DNA of 64,000 nucleotides from Arenimonas metalli CF5-1 (GTDB lineage: Bacteria > Pseudomonadota > Gammaproteobacteria > Xanthomonadales > Xanthomonadaceae), in NCBI RefSeq assembly GCF_000747155.1, contig NZ_AVCK01000055.1:124001-188000 (forward strand). The letters run 5' to 3'. The position numbers and the translations under genes are program-made. Each line of letters opens with the position of its first letter. Positions within the stretch are counted from its first letter, which is position 1. This document shows positions 36,627 through 45,410 of the stretch, one piece after another. The notes under the pieces were generated by a model. The model was not told the DNA's origin. It did no database searches and worked only from the letters and a program-made list of their open reading frames with translations.

Positions 36627-37063
36627 CCGACAACCTCGTGCTGGCCTGCCCGCATTGCCACGGCATGAACCGCGTGCCGCAGGCGCGGCTGGGCGAAGGG
36701 CCGACCTGCGGCCACTGCCGCCTGCCCTTGTTCTCCGGCAAGCCGATGACGCTCGGCGTGGATGACTTCCGCATCCACGCCGACCGCAGCGAGCTGCCGC
36801 TGCTGGTGGACTTCTGGGCGCCGTGGTGCGGGCCCTGCCAGATGATGGCGCCGCATTTTGAACGTGCGGCGGCGATGCTGGAGCCGCAGGTGCGGCTGGC
36901 CAAGGTCGACACCCAGGCCCAGCCCACGCTGGGCCAGCGCTACAACATACGCAGCATCCCGACGCTCGTGCTGTTCCATGCCGGGCGCGAGATCGCGCGC
37001 CAGTCCGGCGCCATGGACGCCAGCAACATCGTGCGCTGGACCCGCCAGCAGCTGGGCGCCTGA
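36623..37063 (+). CDS. trxC: Thioredoxin 2 with N-terminal zinc ribbon
   Basis: This 146-residue protein has an N-terminal zinc-binding pair (C9-PH-C12 and C29-GH-C32) followed by a thioredoxin fold with the active site WC69GPC72. TrxC reduces disulfides and persulfides and is typically tied to oxidative stress. Here it is the last gene of the sqr-DUF2892-RND operon (ATGA overlap with the pump). This suggests it reduces protein persulfides or oxidised repressor made during sulfide oxidation (inference). It converges on the metallo-hydrolase gene 27 bp away. Confidence 0.96.
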   Translation: MTDNLVLACPHCHGMNRVPQARLGEGPTCGHCRLPLFSGKPMTLGVDDFRIHADRSELPLLVDFWAPWCGPCQMMAPHFERAAAMLEPQVRLAKVDTQAQPTLGQRYNIRSIPTLVLFHAGREIARQSGAMDASNIVRWTRQQLGA

Positions 37064-37090
37064 GCAACGCCTTCCGACGCCGCCGGCCCG

Positions 37091-37957
<867 letters not shown>

Positions 37958-38085
37958 GGGCGTGACCTTTCGAGCGGCGTGGCGTCAGTCTAATGCGGAA
38001 GGGTGCGAAGCGGCCGTCCGGAAGCCTTCGATATGGCCGCGCACCTGCGCGGCGGGACGCGGGCGCGCGCTCTCGTCGGCGCCGA

Positions 38086-40020
38086 TCAGTCGGTCGCGGT
38101 GCGGCGCAGGGCCAGCGCCAGCACCCGGGCCTCGAGTCTTTCCGACAGGCCGCGCGGCGCGTCCAGCCCCATGCGCGCCATCGCCCCGGCATCCCGCGGG
38201 GCGCCGCCGGCCAGCGCCTGCAGCAGCAGCCTGGCCTTGGCCAGCCCGGCGGCCCGGGGCTTGAGCCAGGCCAGCGCGCGCACCAACCGCTGCTCCACGT
38301 CGGTGAAGTCGCTGCCCATCGGGTAGTCGGGCAGCACGCCGGCGCGGCGCAGCGGCGCGAGGCGGCGCGAGAGGGCGAGGGCGTTGTTCTCCGGGATCAC
38401 CAGCGCCCGGCCTTCGCCCAGCTTGCCGGCCTTCAGGGCCGCACCGGCCAGCGCGGCCTGGTGCGCGGCGTCGGTGATCGCCAGCATCGCGCGCACGCAG
38501 TCCTCGTCGTTGCGGCCACGCAGGTCGGCGATGCCGTACTCGGTGATGGCGACGTCGCGCAGGTGGCGCGGGATCGTGGCGTGGCCGTAGTTCCAGACGA
38601 TGTTGCCGGCCTTGCCGCGGGTGGCGCGCAGCATCAGCACCGAGCGCGAATCATGCAGCGCGTGCGCCATCGCCACGAAGTTGTACTGGCCGCCGACGCC
38701 GGACACCACGCGGCCATCGGCCAGGCCGTCGGACACCGCGGCGCCGAGCGCGGTCATCATCATGCAGGTGTTGAAGAAGCGCGCATCGCGGCGCTGCTCG
38801 CGCTCGAGCGCCTCGTTGTTGCCGTACAGCTCGTTGATGTGCGAGACGCGGGTCATGCCGATGCCACGCGCCTGCTCCGGCGGCAGCCCGCGCAGCCAGT
38901 CGTAGAGCGCGTGCGAGCCCAGGTAGAAGGCGCCGTCGAGGTAGCGGCCCTCGGTCTCGAGCCGCTCCAGGTCGTGGGGCGTGGCCTGGCCGCGGTTGAT
39001 GCGCGCCATCGCCGCGGTCTCGTCCAGCACCTTGCGCGACAGCACGCCGGCTTCGGCCAGCCGGCGGAAGCCGTCGTTCACCATCTCGCTGGCGCCGTAC
39101 AGGCCGAGCCTGAAGGGCTCGGTGCCGCCGGTGTTCCGAACGAGTTCCGAAGCCGCCAGCCCGGGCGAGAGCGCCTCGAGCGCCGCCAGGTAGTCGGCGT
39201 TGCGCGTGTGCCGCAGCACCAGTGCATGGCAGAGCGCATCCGACAGCGAGCCGATGCCGATCTGCAGCGTGCCGCGGTCGCGCACCAGGGTGCTGGCGTA
39301 CAGGCCGATGGCATAGTCGGCGTCGCCCACCGGCTCGCGCACCAGCGCGAACAGCTTCGGCGCCTCGCCGGGCAGGTCGAGCACGGCGTCGAAGAAGTGC
39401 GCCTGCACCGCGCAGGGGCCGTCGAGCCAGGGCAGGTTCGGATCCACTTCGGCCACGAGATACGGCCGCGGCTTGCCGAGCCGCGCCGTTTCGTCCAGCA
39501 GGTCGAAGGTGAGGTCTGGGTTGCAGCTCAGGCTCAGGCGCGTGCCGCCGGGCTCGCGCGCGACTTTCTGCACCACGGCGTTGGCGCCGCGCTCGGCCAC
39601 GGCGCGGGCCACGTGGGTGTAGTTGAGGCTGGTGTAGTGCCGCTGCGCCTGGCGCGAGCCGAGCAGGGCGCCCGACTGCATGTAGAACTCCTCGACCACC
39701 ACGTTCGGCGGCAGCGCATCGCGGCGCATCGCCTGCGCGTAGTCGAGCGCCGGGAAGTCATCGCCGAAGTGGCGCGACAGGAACGGCGCGAGGAAGCGCT
39801 TCTGCAGCCCCTGGCCGGCGGACGGCGGCGTGAGCGAAAGCGCCGTGAGCAGCTTCAGGGACAGCGACGGATTGGCGGCCACGCGCCGGGTGATCGCATT
39901 GAGCAGTCGGTGCGGCTTTCCCAAACCCAGGGGAGCGGCGAGCACCAACGCGGGGCCGCTGGCGGCGAGCAGGGCATCCACGCAAGCGTCGAGCGATTCC
40001 ATTGCGAGCGGTCGGTGCAT
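38086..40020 (-). CDS. Acetyl-CoA hydrolase/transferase family protein
   Basis: This 644-residue protein belongs to the acetyl-CoA hydrolase/CoA-transferase family. The C-terminal half carries GVGGQYNFVAMAHALHDSRS and the segment NIVWNYGHATIPRHLRD. It may transfer CoA between acetate and another acyl acid or hydrolyse acetyl-CoA. Substrate is not evident. The ATG at 40020 is preceded by GAGGAAGG, whereas the ATG at 40002 lacks one. It is divergent from the BlaI-like repressor with 108 bp between them, so it may share that control region. It is longer than the E. coli-type CoA transferases, as is usual in Xanthomonadaceae. Confidence 0.85.
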   Translation of the reverse strand: MHRPLAMESLDACVDALLAASGPALVLAAPLGLGKPHRLLNAITRRVAANPSLSLKLLTALSLTPPSAGQGLQKRFLAPFLSRHFGDDFPALDYAQAMRRDALPPNVVVEEFYMQSGALLGSRQAQRHYTSLNYTHVARAVAERGANAVVQKVAREPGGTRLSLSCNPDLTFDLLDETARLGKPRPYLVAEVDPNLPWLDGPCAVQAHFFDAVLDLPGEAPKLFALVREPVGDADYAIGLYASTLVRDRGTLQIGIGSLSDALCHALVLRHTRNADYLAALEALSPGLAASELVRNTGGTEPFRLGLYGASEMVNDGFRRLAEAGVLSRKVLDETAAMARINRGQATPHDLERLETEGRYLDGAFYLGSHALYDWLRGLPPEQARGIGMTRVSHINELYGNNEALEREQRRDARFFNTCMMMTALGAAVSDGLADGRVVSGVGGQYNFVAMAHALHDSRSVLMLRATRGKAGNIVWNYGHATIPRHLRDVAITEYGIADLRGRNDEDCVRAMLAITDAAHQAALAGAALKAGKLGEGRALVIPENNALALSRRLAPLRRAGVLPDYPMGSDFTDVEQRLVRALAWLKPRAAGLAKARLLLQALAGGAPRDAGAMARMGLDAPRGLSERLEARVLALALRRTATD

Positions 40021-40073
40021 GCCTTCCTCTTCCCCGGGATGTGCCGCCAGTATCGCACCGTGCACCGAGCGTC

Positions 40074-40125
40074 TTGACAAATACGATTACGGGCGTAATC
40101 TGAGGTTACATTTACATTCGTAATC
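40074..40125 (+). promoter_or_regulatory. Promoter with two tandem BlaI-type operators
   Basis: TTGACA (40074-40079), 16 bp and TAATCT (40096-40101) form a good sigma70 promoter. Operator 1, GATTAC-N4-GTAATC (40085-40100), is a perfect palindrome covering the spacer and -10 box. Operator 2, ATTTAC-N4-GTAATC (40110-40125), is a near copy 25 bp downstream ending three bases before the ATG. Paired dyads are typical of BlaI/MecI autoregulation. Confidence 0.75.
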
Positions 40126-40128
40126 ATT

Positions 40129-40497
40129 ATGCAGATCAGCGAAGCCGAATCCGTGGTCATGCAGGCGCTGTGGGCGCGCGGCCCCCTGACCGCCGAACAA
40201 GTGTTCGCCGAGGTGGCGGCCGGGCAGGGCTGGCAGGAGCCCACGGTGAAGACCCTGCTCAATCGCCTGCTCACCAAGGGCGCCATCAGTGCGACTCGCG
40301 AAGGACGCCGCTACGTGTACGCCGCCGAGCTGAGCCGCGACGCCTGGCTGGGCCAGGAAAGCGAAAGTCTGCTCGATCGCCTTTTCGGCGGGCGCGTGGC
40401 GCCTTTGGTGGCGCACTTCAGCGAGCGCAGGCGACTGGGCAAGAAGGATCTCGCGGAACTGAAGAAGCTGGTTCGGGAGCTTGATGATGAATCGTGA
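40129..40497 (+). CDS. BlaI/MecI/CopY family repressor
   Basis: This 122-residue winged-helix repressor has an N-terminal DNA-binding domain (about 1-70) with SEAESVVMQALW and PTVKTLLNRLLTKGAI, and a C-terminal dimerisation helix region (about 75-122). Repression by BlaI homologues is relieved by proteolysis in response to the partner BlaR1. The ATG has no close Shine-Dalgarno, and operator 2 fills the leader. The gene overlaps the M56 peptidase start. Regulated genes are probably this pair and perhaps the divergent acetyl-CoA hydrolase. No beta-lactamase or copper gene is adjacent. Confidence 0.93.
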   Translation: MQISEAESVVMQALWARGPLTAEQVFAEVAAGQGWQEPTVKTLLNRLLTKGAISATREGRRYVYAAELSRDAWLGQESESLLDRLFGGRVAPLVAHFSERRRLGKKDLAELKKLVRELDDES

Positions 40498-41728
40498 ACT
40501 GCTGGGCCTGCTGCTCGAGGTTACGGTGGCGGGCAGCGCCGCCATCCTCGTTGTGCTCCTGCTGCGCCGCCCGATCCTTGCCTGGTTCGGCGCCAGCATC
40601 GCTTACGCCAGCTGGTGGCTGGTGCCGGCGACCCTGGCAGCGGTCGCATTACCCGCGACCGTGGTGCCGACGCTGCCCTTGCCTTCGGTCGCGATGGCGA
40701 CGGCGTGGGGCGAGGCGCCCGCACGGATCGTGGCGGCGGTTTCGTTTGATGCGACGCCCTGGGTGCTGGCGACCTGGGTCATCGGCTTCGTGGTCGCGGG
40801 CTGGCGGCTCGTGGCGCAGCAGCGCCGCTTCGTCCGCAGCCTTGGCGAGCTGTGTCCGCGCGCCGATGGCCTGCTGCAGAGTACGGCGAGCCTGGGCTTG
40901 CCGGCGGTGGTGGGGTGGCGGGCGCGGATCGTGTTGCCCGCGGACTTCGAGCGTCGGTATGCACCACGCCACCAGCAGCTCGTGCTTTGCCATGAGCAGG
41001 TGCACCATCGGCGCCGGGACCATTGGGCGAATGCGTTCGTGGCGGGCCTGCGTTGCCTGTTCTGGTTCAACCCCCTGGTGCATTTCGCCGCGGGACGCTT
41101 CCGGCAAGACCAGGAGCTGGCCTGCGATGCGGTCGTGCTGACGCGTTTTCCCGGCCAGCGCCGTGCCTACGGCGAAGCCCTGCTCAAGCCCCAGCTCGCC
41201 ATCGAGCCTTTGCCCGTCGGTTGCCATTGGTTTGGATCCCATCCCTTGAAGGAGCGCATCGCCATGCTTACACGTCCCTTGCCCAGCAAGCCCCGCTGGA
41301 TCGCCGGCCTCGCGCTGGTCGCAGCACTCACGCTGGTGGGTGGCTGGACGGCCTGGGCGGCGCAGCCCGGGCGGGGCCTGCCGGCCGCTGCCCCCGAGGC
41401 AGGCGAAGTCGGGCTGGCGATGACGATCAAGTTCGACGGCAAGGGTGAGAGGACGGAATCGCTGAACCTCCCGGCCAAGACTCCGCGCACGCTGGAGTAC
41501 CAGCAGGATGGCCAAGCCTGGCGCGTCCAGGTCGCACTCTCGCCGCTGGACGACGGCACGGTGTTCGTGGTGATGGACATCCATCGCGATGGCGTACGCC
41601 AGGGTCAGCCGAAGATGGTGATCAAGCCGGCGTCGGGGGGTGCCATTGGCCTTGGCGAGCGGCTCCCGGATGGCCGCTGGAAAGGCGTCGAGATCGAATT
41701 GCAGGTGACGCTGCCGCAGGCTGGCTGA
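40487..41728 (+). CDS. M56 (BlaR1-like) membrane metallopeptidase sensor
   Basis: This 413-residue membrane protein has N-terminal helices (about 5-28, 38-60, 90-110). A cytoplasmic gluzincin domain carries H169-E170-QV-H173 and a downstream glutamate in DQELACD (E210), and a last helix (about 272-291) leads to a periplasmic tail of about 120 residues. The tail is far too short for the penicillin-binding sensor domain of BlaR1 and has no SxxK or KTG motif, so beta-lactams are unlikely to be sensed the usual way. The tail (VGLAMTIKFDGKGERTESLN) is beta-rich. I took ATG at 40487, seven bases after GGGAG. TTG 40481 and ATG 40484 are alternatives. Confidence 0.9.
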   Translation: MNRELLGLLLEVTVAGSAAILVVLLLRRPILAWFGASIAYASWWLVPATLAAVALPATVVPTLPLPSVAMATAWGEAPARIVAAVSFDATPWVLATWVIGFVVAGWRLVAQQRRFVRSLGELCPRADGLLQSTASLGLPAVVGWRARIVLPADFERRYAPRHQQLVLCHEQVHHRRRDHWANAFVAGLRCLFWFNPLVHFAAGRFRQDQELACDAVVLTRFPGQRRAYGEALLKPQLAIEPLPVGCHWFGSHPLKERIAMLTRPLPSKPRWIAGLALVAALTLVGGWTAWAAQPGRGLPAAAPEAGEVGLAMTIKFDGKGERTESLNLPAKTPRTLEYQQDGQAWRVQVALSPLDDGTVFVVMDIHRDGVRQGQPKMVIKPASGGAIGLGERLPDGRWKGVEIELQVTLPQAG

Positions 41729-41732
41729 GCAA

Positions 41733-42491
41733 TCAGCCGAGCAGCAGTTTGGCCGCGGCCACCAGCAGCACCAGCGCGAGTGCGTAGCGAAGGCCCTTCA
41801 GCGGCAGGCGGTGGATGCCCAGCTGGGTGCCGAGCAGGGCGCCGATGCCGACCGCCAGCAGCCACCCCGGCAGCGCGGCGGGCAGGGCACCGGTGGCCGA
41901 CCACAGGCCGGCCAGGCCGAGCGCGGAGTTGATCCAGACGAAGGCGACCGAGACGCCGGAGGCTTCGCGCGAGTGCGTCCAGCGCATCAGCAGCAGCAGC
42001 GGCGTCAGGAAGATCGCGCCGCCGGTGCCGGTGAGTCCCGACAGCGTGCCGATCGCGGCGCCCGCCGCCAGCGCCGGCAGCCAGCGCACGGGCCGCAGCA
42101 TCACGCCCGCGTCGTCGTCGCCCACCCGGGCGGCGCTGCGCCACACCGCGACCGCGGAGACCAGCAGCAGGCCGCCCAGCAGCAGCGAATAGCTGGCCTT
42201 GTCGATCGGGTAGCGCGCTGCGAAATAGGCCGCCGGCGCCGAGGCCAGCACGAAGGGCAGCACCTTGCGGAAATCCACCAGCCCCGCGCGATGGAAACGG
42301 TAAAGCCCGATGCCACCGACCAGCAGGTTCAGCGCGAGTGCGGTGGGCCGCATCTGCTCGGGCGCGAAGCCCAGCAGGGCCATGGCCGCGAGGTAGCCGC
42401 TGGCGCCGGCGTGGCCGACGGAGGAGTACAGCACCGCGACCAGCAGGAACAGCCCGGCGAGGATCCACTCCACCTCGCCCATCGCCGGCAT
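41733..42491 (-). CDS. TauE/SafE family sulfite/anion exporter
   Basis: This 252-residue inner-membrane protein has about eight transmembrane helices in two repeats and the family signature SSVGHAGASGYLAAMAL in the first half and LSGLTGTGGAIFLTPLLLL in the second. TauE/SafE proteins are linked to export of sulfite or organosulfonates. Its stop is five bases from that of the M56 gene on the other strand, and it follows the nuclease gene directly. The family is also found in bigR operons, so this protein may remove sulfite made by the nearby persulfide-oxidising enzymes, which is inference. Confidence 0.9.
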   Translation of the reverse strand: MPAMGEVEWILAGLFLLVAVLYSSVGHAGASGYLAAMALLGFAPEQMRPTALALNLLVGGIGLYRFHRAGLVDFRKVLPFVLASAPAAYFAARYPIDKASYSLLLGGLLLVSAVAVWRSAARVGDDDAGVMLRPVRWLPALAAGAAIGTLSGLTGTGGAIFLTPLLLLMRWTHSREASGVSVAFVWINSALGLAGLWSATGALPAALPGWLLAVGIGALLGTQLGIHRLPLKGLRYALALVLLVAAAKLLLG

Positions 42492-42492
42492 C

Positions 42493-43326
42493 TCAGGGCT
42501 GCGGGGCGAGGGCGTCGTTGATCAGCTTCGCCAACCGGTCGCCGGCCTGGCGGATGCGGCGCTCGGCGGTGGGGCGGTGCTGGTCGAGGTAGGCGTCAGT
42601 GAGCGTGGTGCCGGGCTTGCGCGGGTAGGCCTTCTCGCTGGCGATCAGGCGGCAGGATTCCAGCGTCCACGCCAGCGCCGGATTCAGCGATCCAAGCGCC
42701 GGATCGGCCGGTACCGGCGACTGCAGCAGCTTCTCGACGTACTTGGGGTTGTCCAGGCCGGCGCTCTGCAGGATCCAGTAGTCCCAGACGCCATGCAGGT
42801 TGGTGCCCTGGCCCTCGGGCAGCGCCTTGCCGCGGTAGCGGACCTGGAAGCTGTTGCCGCCGCGGTCGTGCGCGAAGCCGGCGTGCATCGGCTGGTGCGC
42901 ATCGCCGACGAAGTGCACGACGAACTTGAGCGCGTTGCGGCGATCTTCGTCGCTGCGGCTGCGGTCGGCCAGGATCGCGGCCTGGGCGTTGATGGCGCCG
43001 ATGACGCAGTTGCCGTCGGGGCAGTCGCGCGCGGCCTGGTAATCGCAGCCTTCGCCCGGGAAATTGACGTAGTGCCAGCGGCTGCTGAGCTCGCCCAGCT
43101 TGTTGCCGGTGGTGCGGCTCTCGGCGCGGATCTCGTCGGCCCAGACCGAAACGCCGGCCAGGGTGGCGATGGGCTCGCCATCGAGCAGGCGGCGGACCTC
43201 GGCCAGCGCGACGGGATCGAGCTCGCGCTCGGCCAGTTCGCCGACCAGCTGGTGGCCCTGCTTGCTCCAGGCCAGGGCCTGGCCGGACAGCGCCAGGAGC
43301 AGAAGTGCGGAAAGGGTCTTTTTCAT
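42493..43326 (-). CDS. S1/P1 family secreted nuclease
   Basis: This 277-residue protein has a signal peptide (1-19, ending GQALA) and mature N-terminal W20, which in S1/P1 nucleases is itself a zinc ligand. Other ligand motifs are present: H25, VSVWADEIR, RWHYVNFP, HFVGDAHQPMHAGFAHDRGG and NLHGVWDYWIL. It should cleave single-stranded DNA/RNA with three zinc ions in the periplasm or outside the cell, releasing 5' nucleotides. It has weak ribosome-site support at MKKTLSALLL. An ATG nine codons upstream would lengthen the signal peptide. The TauE/SafE gene begins directly after its stop. Confidence 0.93.
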   Translation of the reverse strand: MKKTLSALLLLALSGQALAWSKQGHQLVGELAERELDPVALAEVRRLLDGEPIATLAGVSVWADEIRAESRTTGNKLGELSSRWHYVNFPGEGCDYQAARDCPDGNCVIGAINAQAAILADRSRSDEDRRNALKFVVHFVGDAHQPMHAGFAHDRGGNSFQVRYRGKALPEGQGTNLHGVWDYWILQSAGLDNPKYVEKLLQSPVPADPALGSLNPALAWTLESCRLIASEKAYPRKPGTTLTDAYLDQHRPTAERRIRQAGDRLAKLINDALAPQP

Positions 43327-43373
43327 GGCCGCCGACTTTACGCCAGCGGCCATGAATGCCGCTATCACCGGGC

Positions 43374-43997
43374 TCAGAACGCCCAGACGAAGGCGGCGCC
43401 GTACACCACCGGGTCGATCTCCACCGTGCCGACGTCGGCGCCGTTGACCTTCACGTCGGTGTCGATGTCCATCCAGCGGGCATCCACGCGCAGCCACTTG
43501 GCCTTGCCGATGGCGAAGTCCAGGCCGGCGTGGGCGGCCAGGCCCAGGGAGTCGTCGAGCTCGAGCTCGGTGCCAGCCAGCGGGCCGCGGGTCTGCTCCT
43601 CGAAGAACAGCGTGTAGTTCAGGCCGGCGCCGATGAAGGGCTTGATCCGCTGGGTGCCCTCGAAGTGGTACTGCAGGGTCACCGTGGGCGGCAGGTGCTT
43701 GGTGGATCCGGCGGCCGCGCCGTTGAGGCGGATGTCGTGCTCGAACGGCAGCGAGGCCAGGACCTCCAGGCCCAGGCGCGGGCTGAAGAAGTACTCGGCG
43801 GTGATCGTCGGGCGCCAGTCGCTGCCTACGTCGGTGGCCAGGGCGCCGCCGGCAAGGGTGCCGTTGTCCGAGGCCGGGTCGACGACGTGGGCGCCGACCG
43901 AGAAGGTCCAGTCGCCGGCCTCCTGGGCCATGGCGGCGGGGGCGAGGGCCAGGGCCGCGAGCGCGGCCAGCGGGGCGAAACGGGCGGAAAAGCGCAT
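43374..43997 (-). CDS. ompW: OmpW family outer-membrane protein
   Basis: This 207-residue protein has a signal peptide ending in PAAMAQ and an 8-stranded barrel typical of OmpW. Conserved segments are [43 protein letters not shown] and the terminal aromatic [10 protein letters not shown]. OmpW-like barrels let small hydrophobic molecules diffuse into the cell. The gene stands alone between the nuclease and gap and is divergent from gap with 163 bp between. Confidence 0.94.
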   Translation of the reverse strand: MRFSARFAPLAALAALALAPAAMAQEAGDWTFSVGAHVVDPASDNGTLAGGALATDVGSDWRPTITAEYFFSPRLGLEVLASLPFEHDIRLNGAAAGSTKHLPPTVTLQYHFEGTQRIKPFIGAGLNYTLFFEEQTRGPLAGTELELDDSLGLAAHAGLDFAIGKAKWLRVDARWMDIDTDVKVNGADVGTVEIDPVVYGAAFVWAF

Positions 43998-44102
43998 CGG
44001 GACACTCCAGTGGGGAACTGGCGCCAGTGTCCTCCCGGGGCCGGCCGGGCCATTTGAGGCGGGTCAAATCGCCCGCGGGTCGTGCCGGGCGCCCGGGATT
44101 GC

Positions 44103-44108
44103 TAAAAT
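44103..44108 (+). promoter_or_regulatory. -10 box of gap promoter
   Basis: TAAAAT lies 52 bp before the gap ATG, in the same position as clear -10 boxes of other housekeeping genes here. No good -35 match is visible. Confidence 0.4.
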
Positions 44109-44160
44109 GCCGGGCTTTCCACCCCAACCCCCCGGCGCGTCGCCGGCACCAGGAGCCTCC

Positions 44161-45174
44161 ATGTCCATCAAGGTCGCCATCAATGGCTACGGCCGCATCG
44201 GCCGCAACATCCTGCGCGCGCTCTACGAAGCCAAGCGCAACCACGAGATCACCATCGTGGCCATCAACGACCTGGGCGACGCCGAGACCAATGCCCACCT
44301 GACCCAGTACGACACCGCCCACGGCAAGTTCCCGGGCACGGTGTCGGTGGACGGTGGCGACCTGATCGTCAACGGCGACCGCATCAAGGTCTGCGCCGAG
44401 CGCGACCCGTCCAAGCTGCCTTGGGGCGCGCTGGGCGTGGACGTGGTGCTCGAGTGCACCGGCCTGTTCACCACCAAGGCGAAGGCCTCGGCCCACCTCA
44501 CCGCCGGCGCCAAGAAGGTGATCATCTCCGCCCCGGGCGGCGCCGACGTGGACAACACCGTCGTCTTCGGCGTCAACCACGGCAACCTCAAGGCCTCGGA
44601 CACCGTCATCTCGAACGCGTCCTGCACCACCAACTGCCTGGCGCCGCTGGCCATGGTGCTGCACGAGAAGATCGGCATGGTGCACGGCCTGATGACCACC
44701 ATCCACGCCTACACCAACGACCAGGTGCTCACCGACGTCTTCCACAGCGACCTGCGCCGCGCCCGCTCGGCCACGCAGTCGCAGATCCCGACCAAGACCG
44801 GCGCCGCCGCCGCGGTCGGCCTGGTGCTGCCGGAGCTCAATGGCAAGCTCACCGGCTTCTCGATGCGCGTCCCCACCATCAACGTCTCGGTGGTCGACCT
44901 GTCGTTCGTGGCCGCGCGCAACACCACCAAGGAAGAAATCGACGCCGTCATCAAGGAAGCCAGCGAAGGCCGCCTGAAGGGCATCCTCGGCTTCAACACC
45001 AAGCCGCTGGTCTCGATCGACTTCAACCACGACCCGCACAGCTCGGTCTACGACAGCACCCTGACCCAGGTCATGGGCGGCACGCTGGTGAAGGTCTGCT
45101 CGTGGTACGACAACGAGTGGGGCTTCTCGAACCGCATGCTCGACACCACCCTGGCCCTGATGGCCGCCAAGTAA
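44161..45174 (+). CDS. gap: Glyceraldehyde-3-phosphate dehydrogenase (type I)
   Basis: This 337-residue enzyme interconverts glyceraldehyde-3-phosphate and 1,3-bisphosphoglycerate using NAD. The Rossmann start [16 protein letters not shown], catalytic C155 in [12 protein letters not shown], and the C-terminal [14 protein letters not shown] are present. AGGAG lies six bases before the ATG. Upstream in-frame codons belong to the ompW-gap intergenic region and are not coding. It is the first of the three-carbon glycolytic genes gap, pgk, pyk and fba on this strand. Confidence 0.98.
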   Translation: MSIKVAINGYGRIGRNILRALYEAKRNHEITIVAINDLGDAETNAHLTQYDTAHGKFPGTVSVDGGDLIVNGDRIKVCAERDPSKLPWGALGVDVVLECTGLFTTKAKASAHLTAGAKKVIISAPGGADVDNTVVFGVNHGNLKASDTVISNASCTTNCLAPLAMVLHEKIGMVHGLMTTIHAYTNDQVLTDVFHSDLRRARSATQSQIPTKTGAAAAVGLVLPELNGKLTGFSMRVPTINVSVVDLSFVAARNTTKEEIDAVIKEASEGRLKGILGFNTKPLVSIDFNHDPHSSVYDSTLTQVMGGTLVKVCSWYDNEWGFSNRMLDTTLALMAAK

Positions 45175-45198
45175 CCCCGAGACATCGCGTCACCCCGA

Positions 45199-45225
45199 AG
45201 CCCCGGCCCCGCGCCGGGGCTTTTT
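45199..45225 (+). terminator. Rho-independent terminator after gap
   Basis: A stem GCCCCGG / CCGGGGC is followed by TTTTT, starting 25 bp after the gap stop. Confidence 0.9.
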
Positions 45226-45259
45226 CATGGCGGGCATCGCGGTGGAGTGGTGGTAGGGA

Positions 45260-45400
45260 TTTTTGACGCGGATTTACGCGGATAAACGCGGATAGGGCAA
45301 AAGATTGGAGTGGATTTTCGCCCGCCGGTCCGGCGCGCGAGGAGCCAACCCAATTTCTTTTGATCTATCCGCGTTTATCCGCGTAAATCCGCGTCAAAAA
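45260..45400. repeat. Inverted-repeat element B, 36-bp perfect arms of 10-bp units
   Basis: Left arm 45260-45295 and right arm 45365-45400 are perfect 36-bp complements separated by 69 bp. The arm consists of GACGCGGATTTAC, GCGGATAAAC and GCGGATAG, that is a 10-bp unit GCGGATNNAC repeated about three times. The inside edge of the left arm reads GGATAGGGCAAAA, as GGATAGGGAAAA does in element A. The element fills most of the gap between gap and sua5. Confidence 0.85.
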
Positions 45401-45410
45401 GGCTGTCGCT

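Noticed and set aside
33156-37067. A 1303-codon open frame on the minus strand opposite the RND permease
   Set aside because: The translation is a biased His/Arg/Gln-rich string with no domain, while the plus strand has clear RND and TrxC motifs.
40129-41728. Beta-lactam resistance operon
   Set aside because: The M56 protein lacks a penicillin-binding domain and no beta-lactamase gene is adjacent.
43327-45039. Upstream extension of the S1/P1 nuclease frame to 848 residues
   Set aside because: The extension lies across ompW and gap in the wrong frame. The signal peptide MKKTLSALLL marks the real start at 43326.
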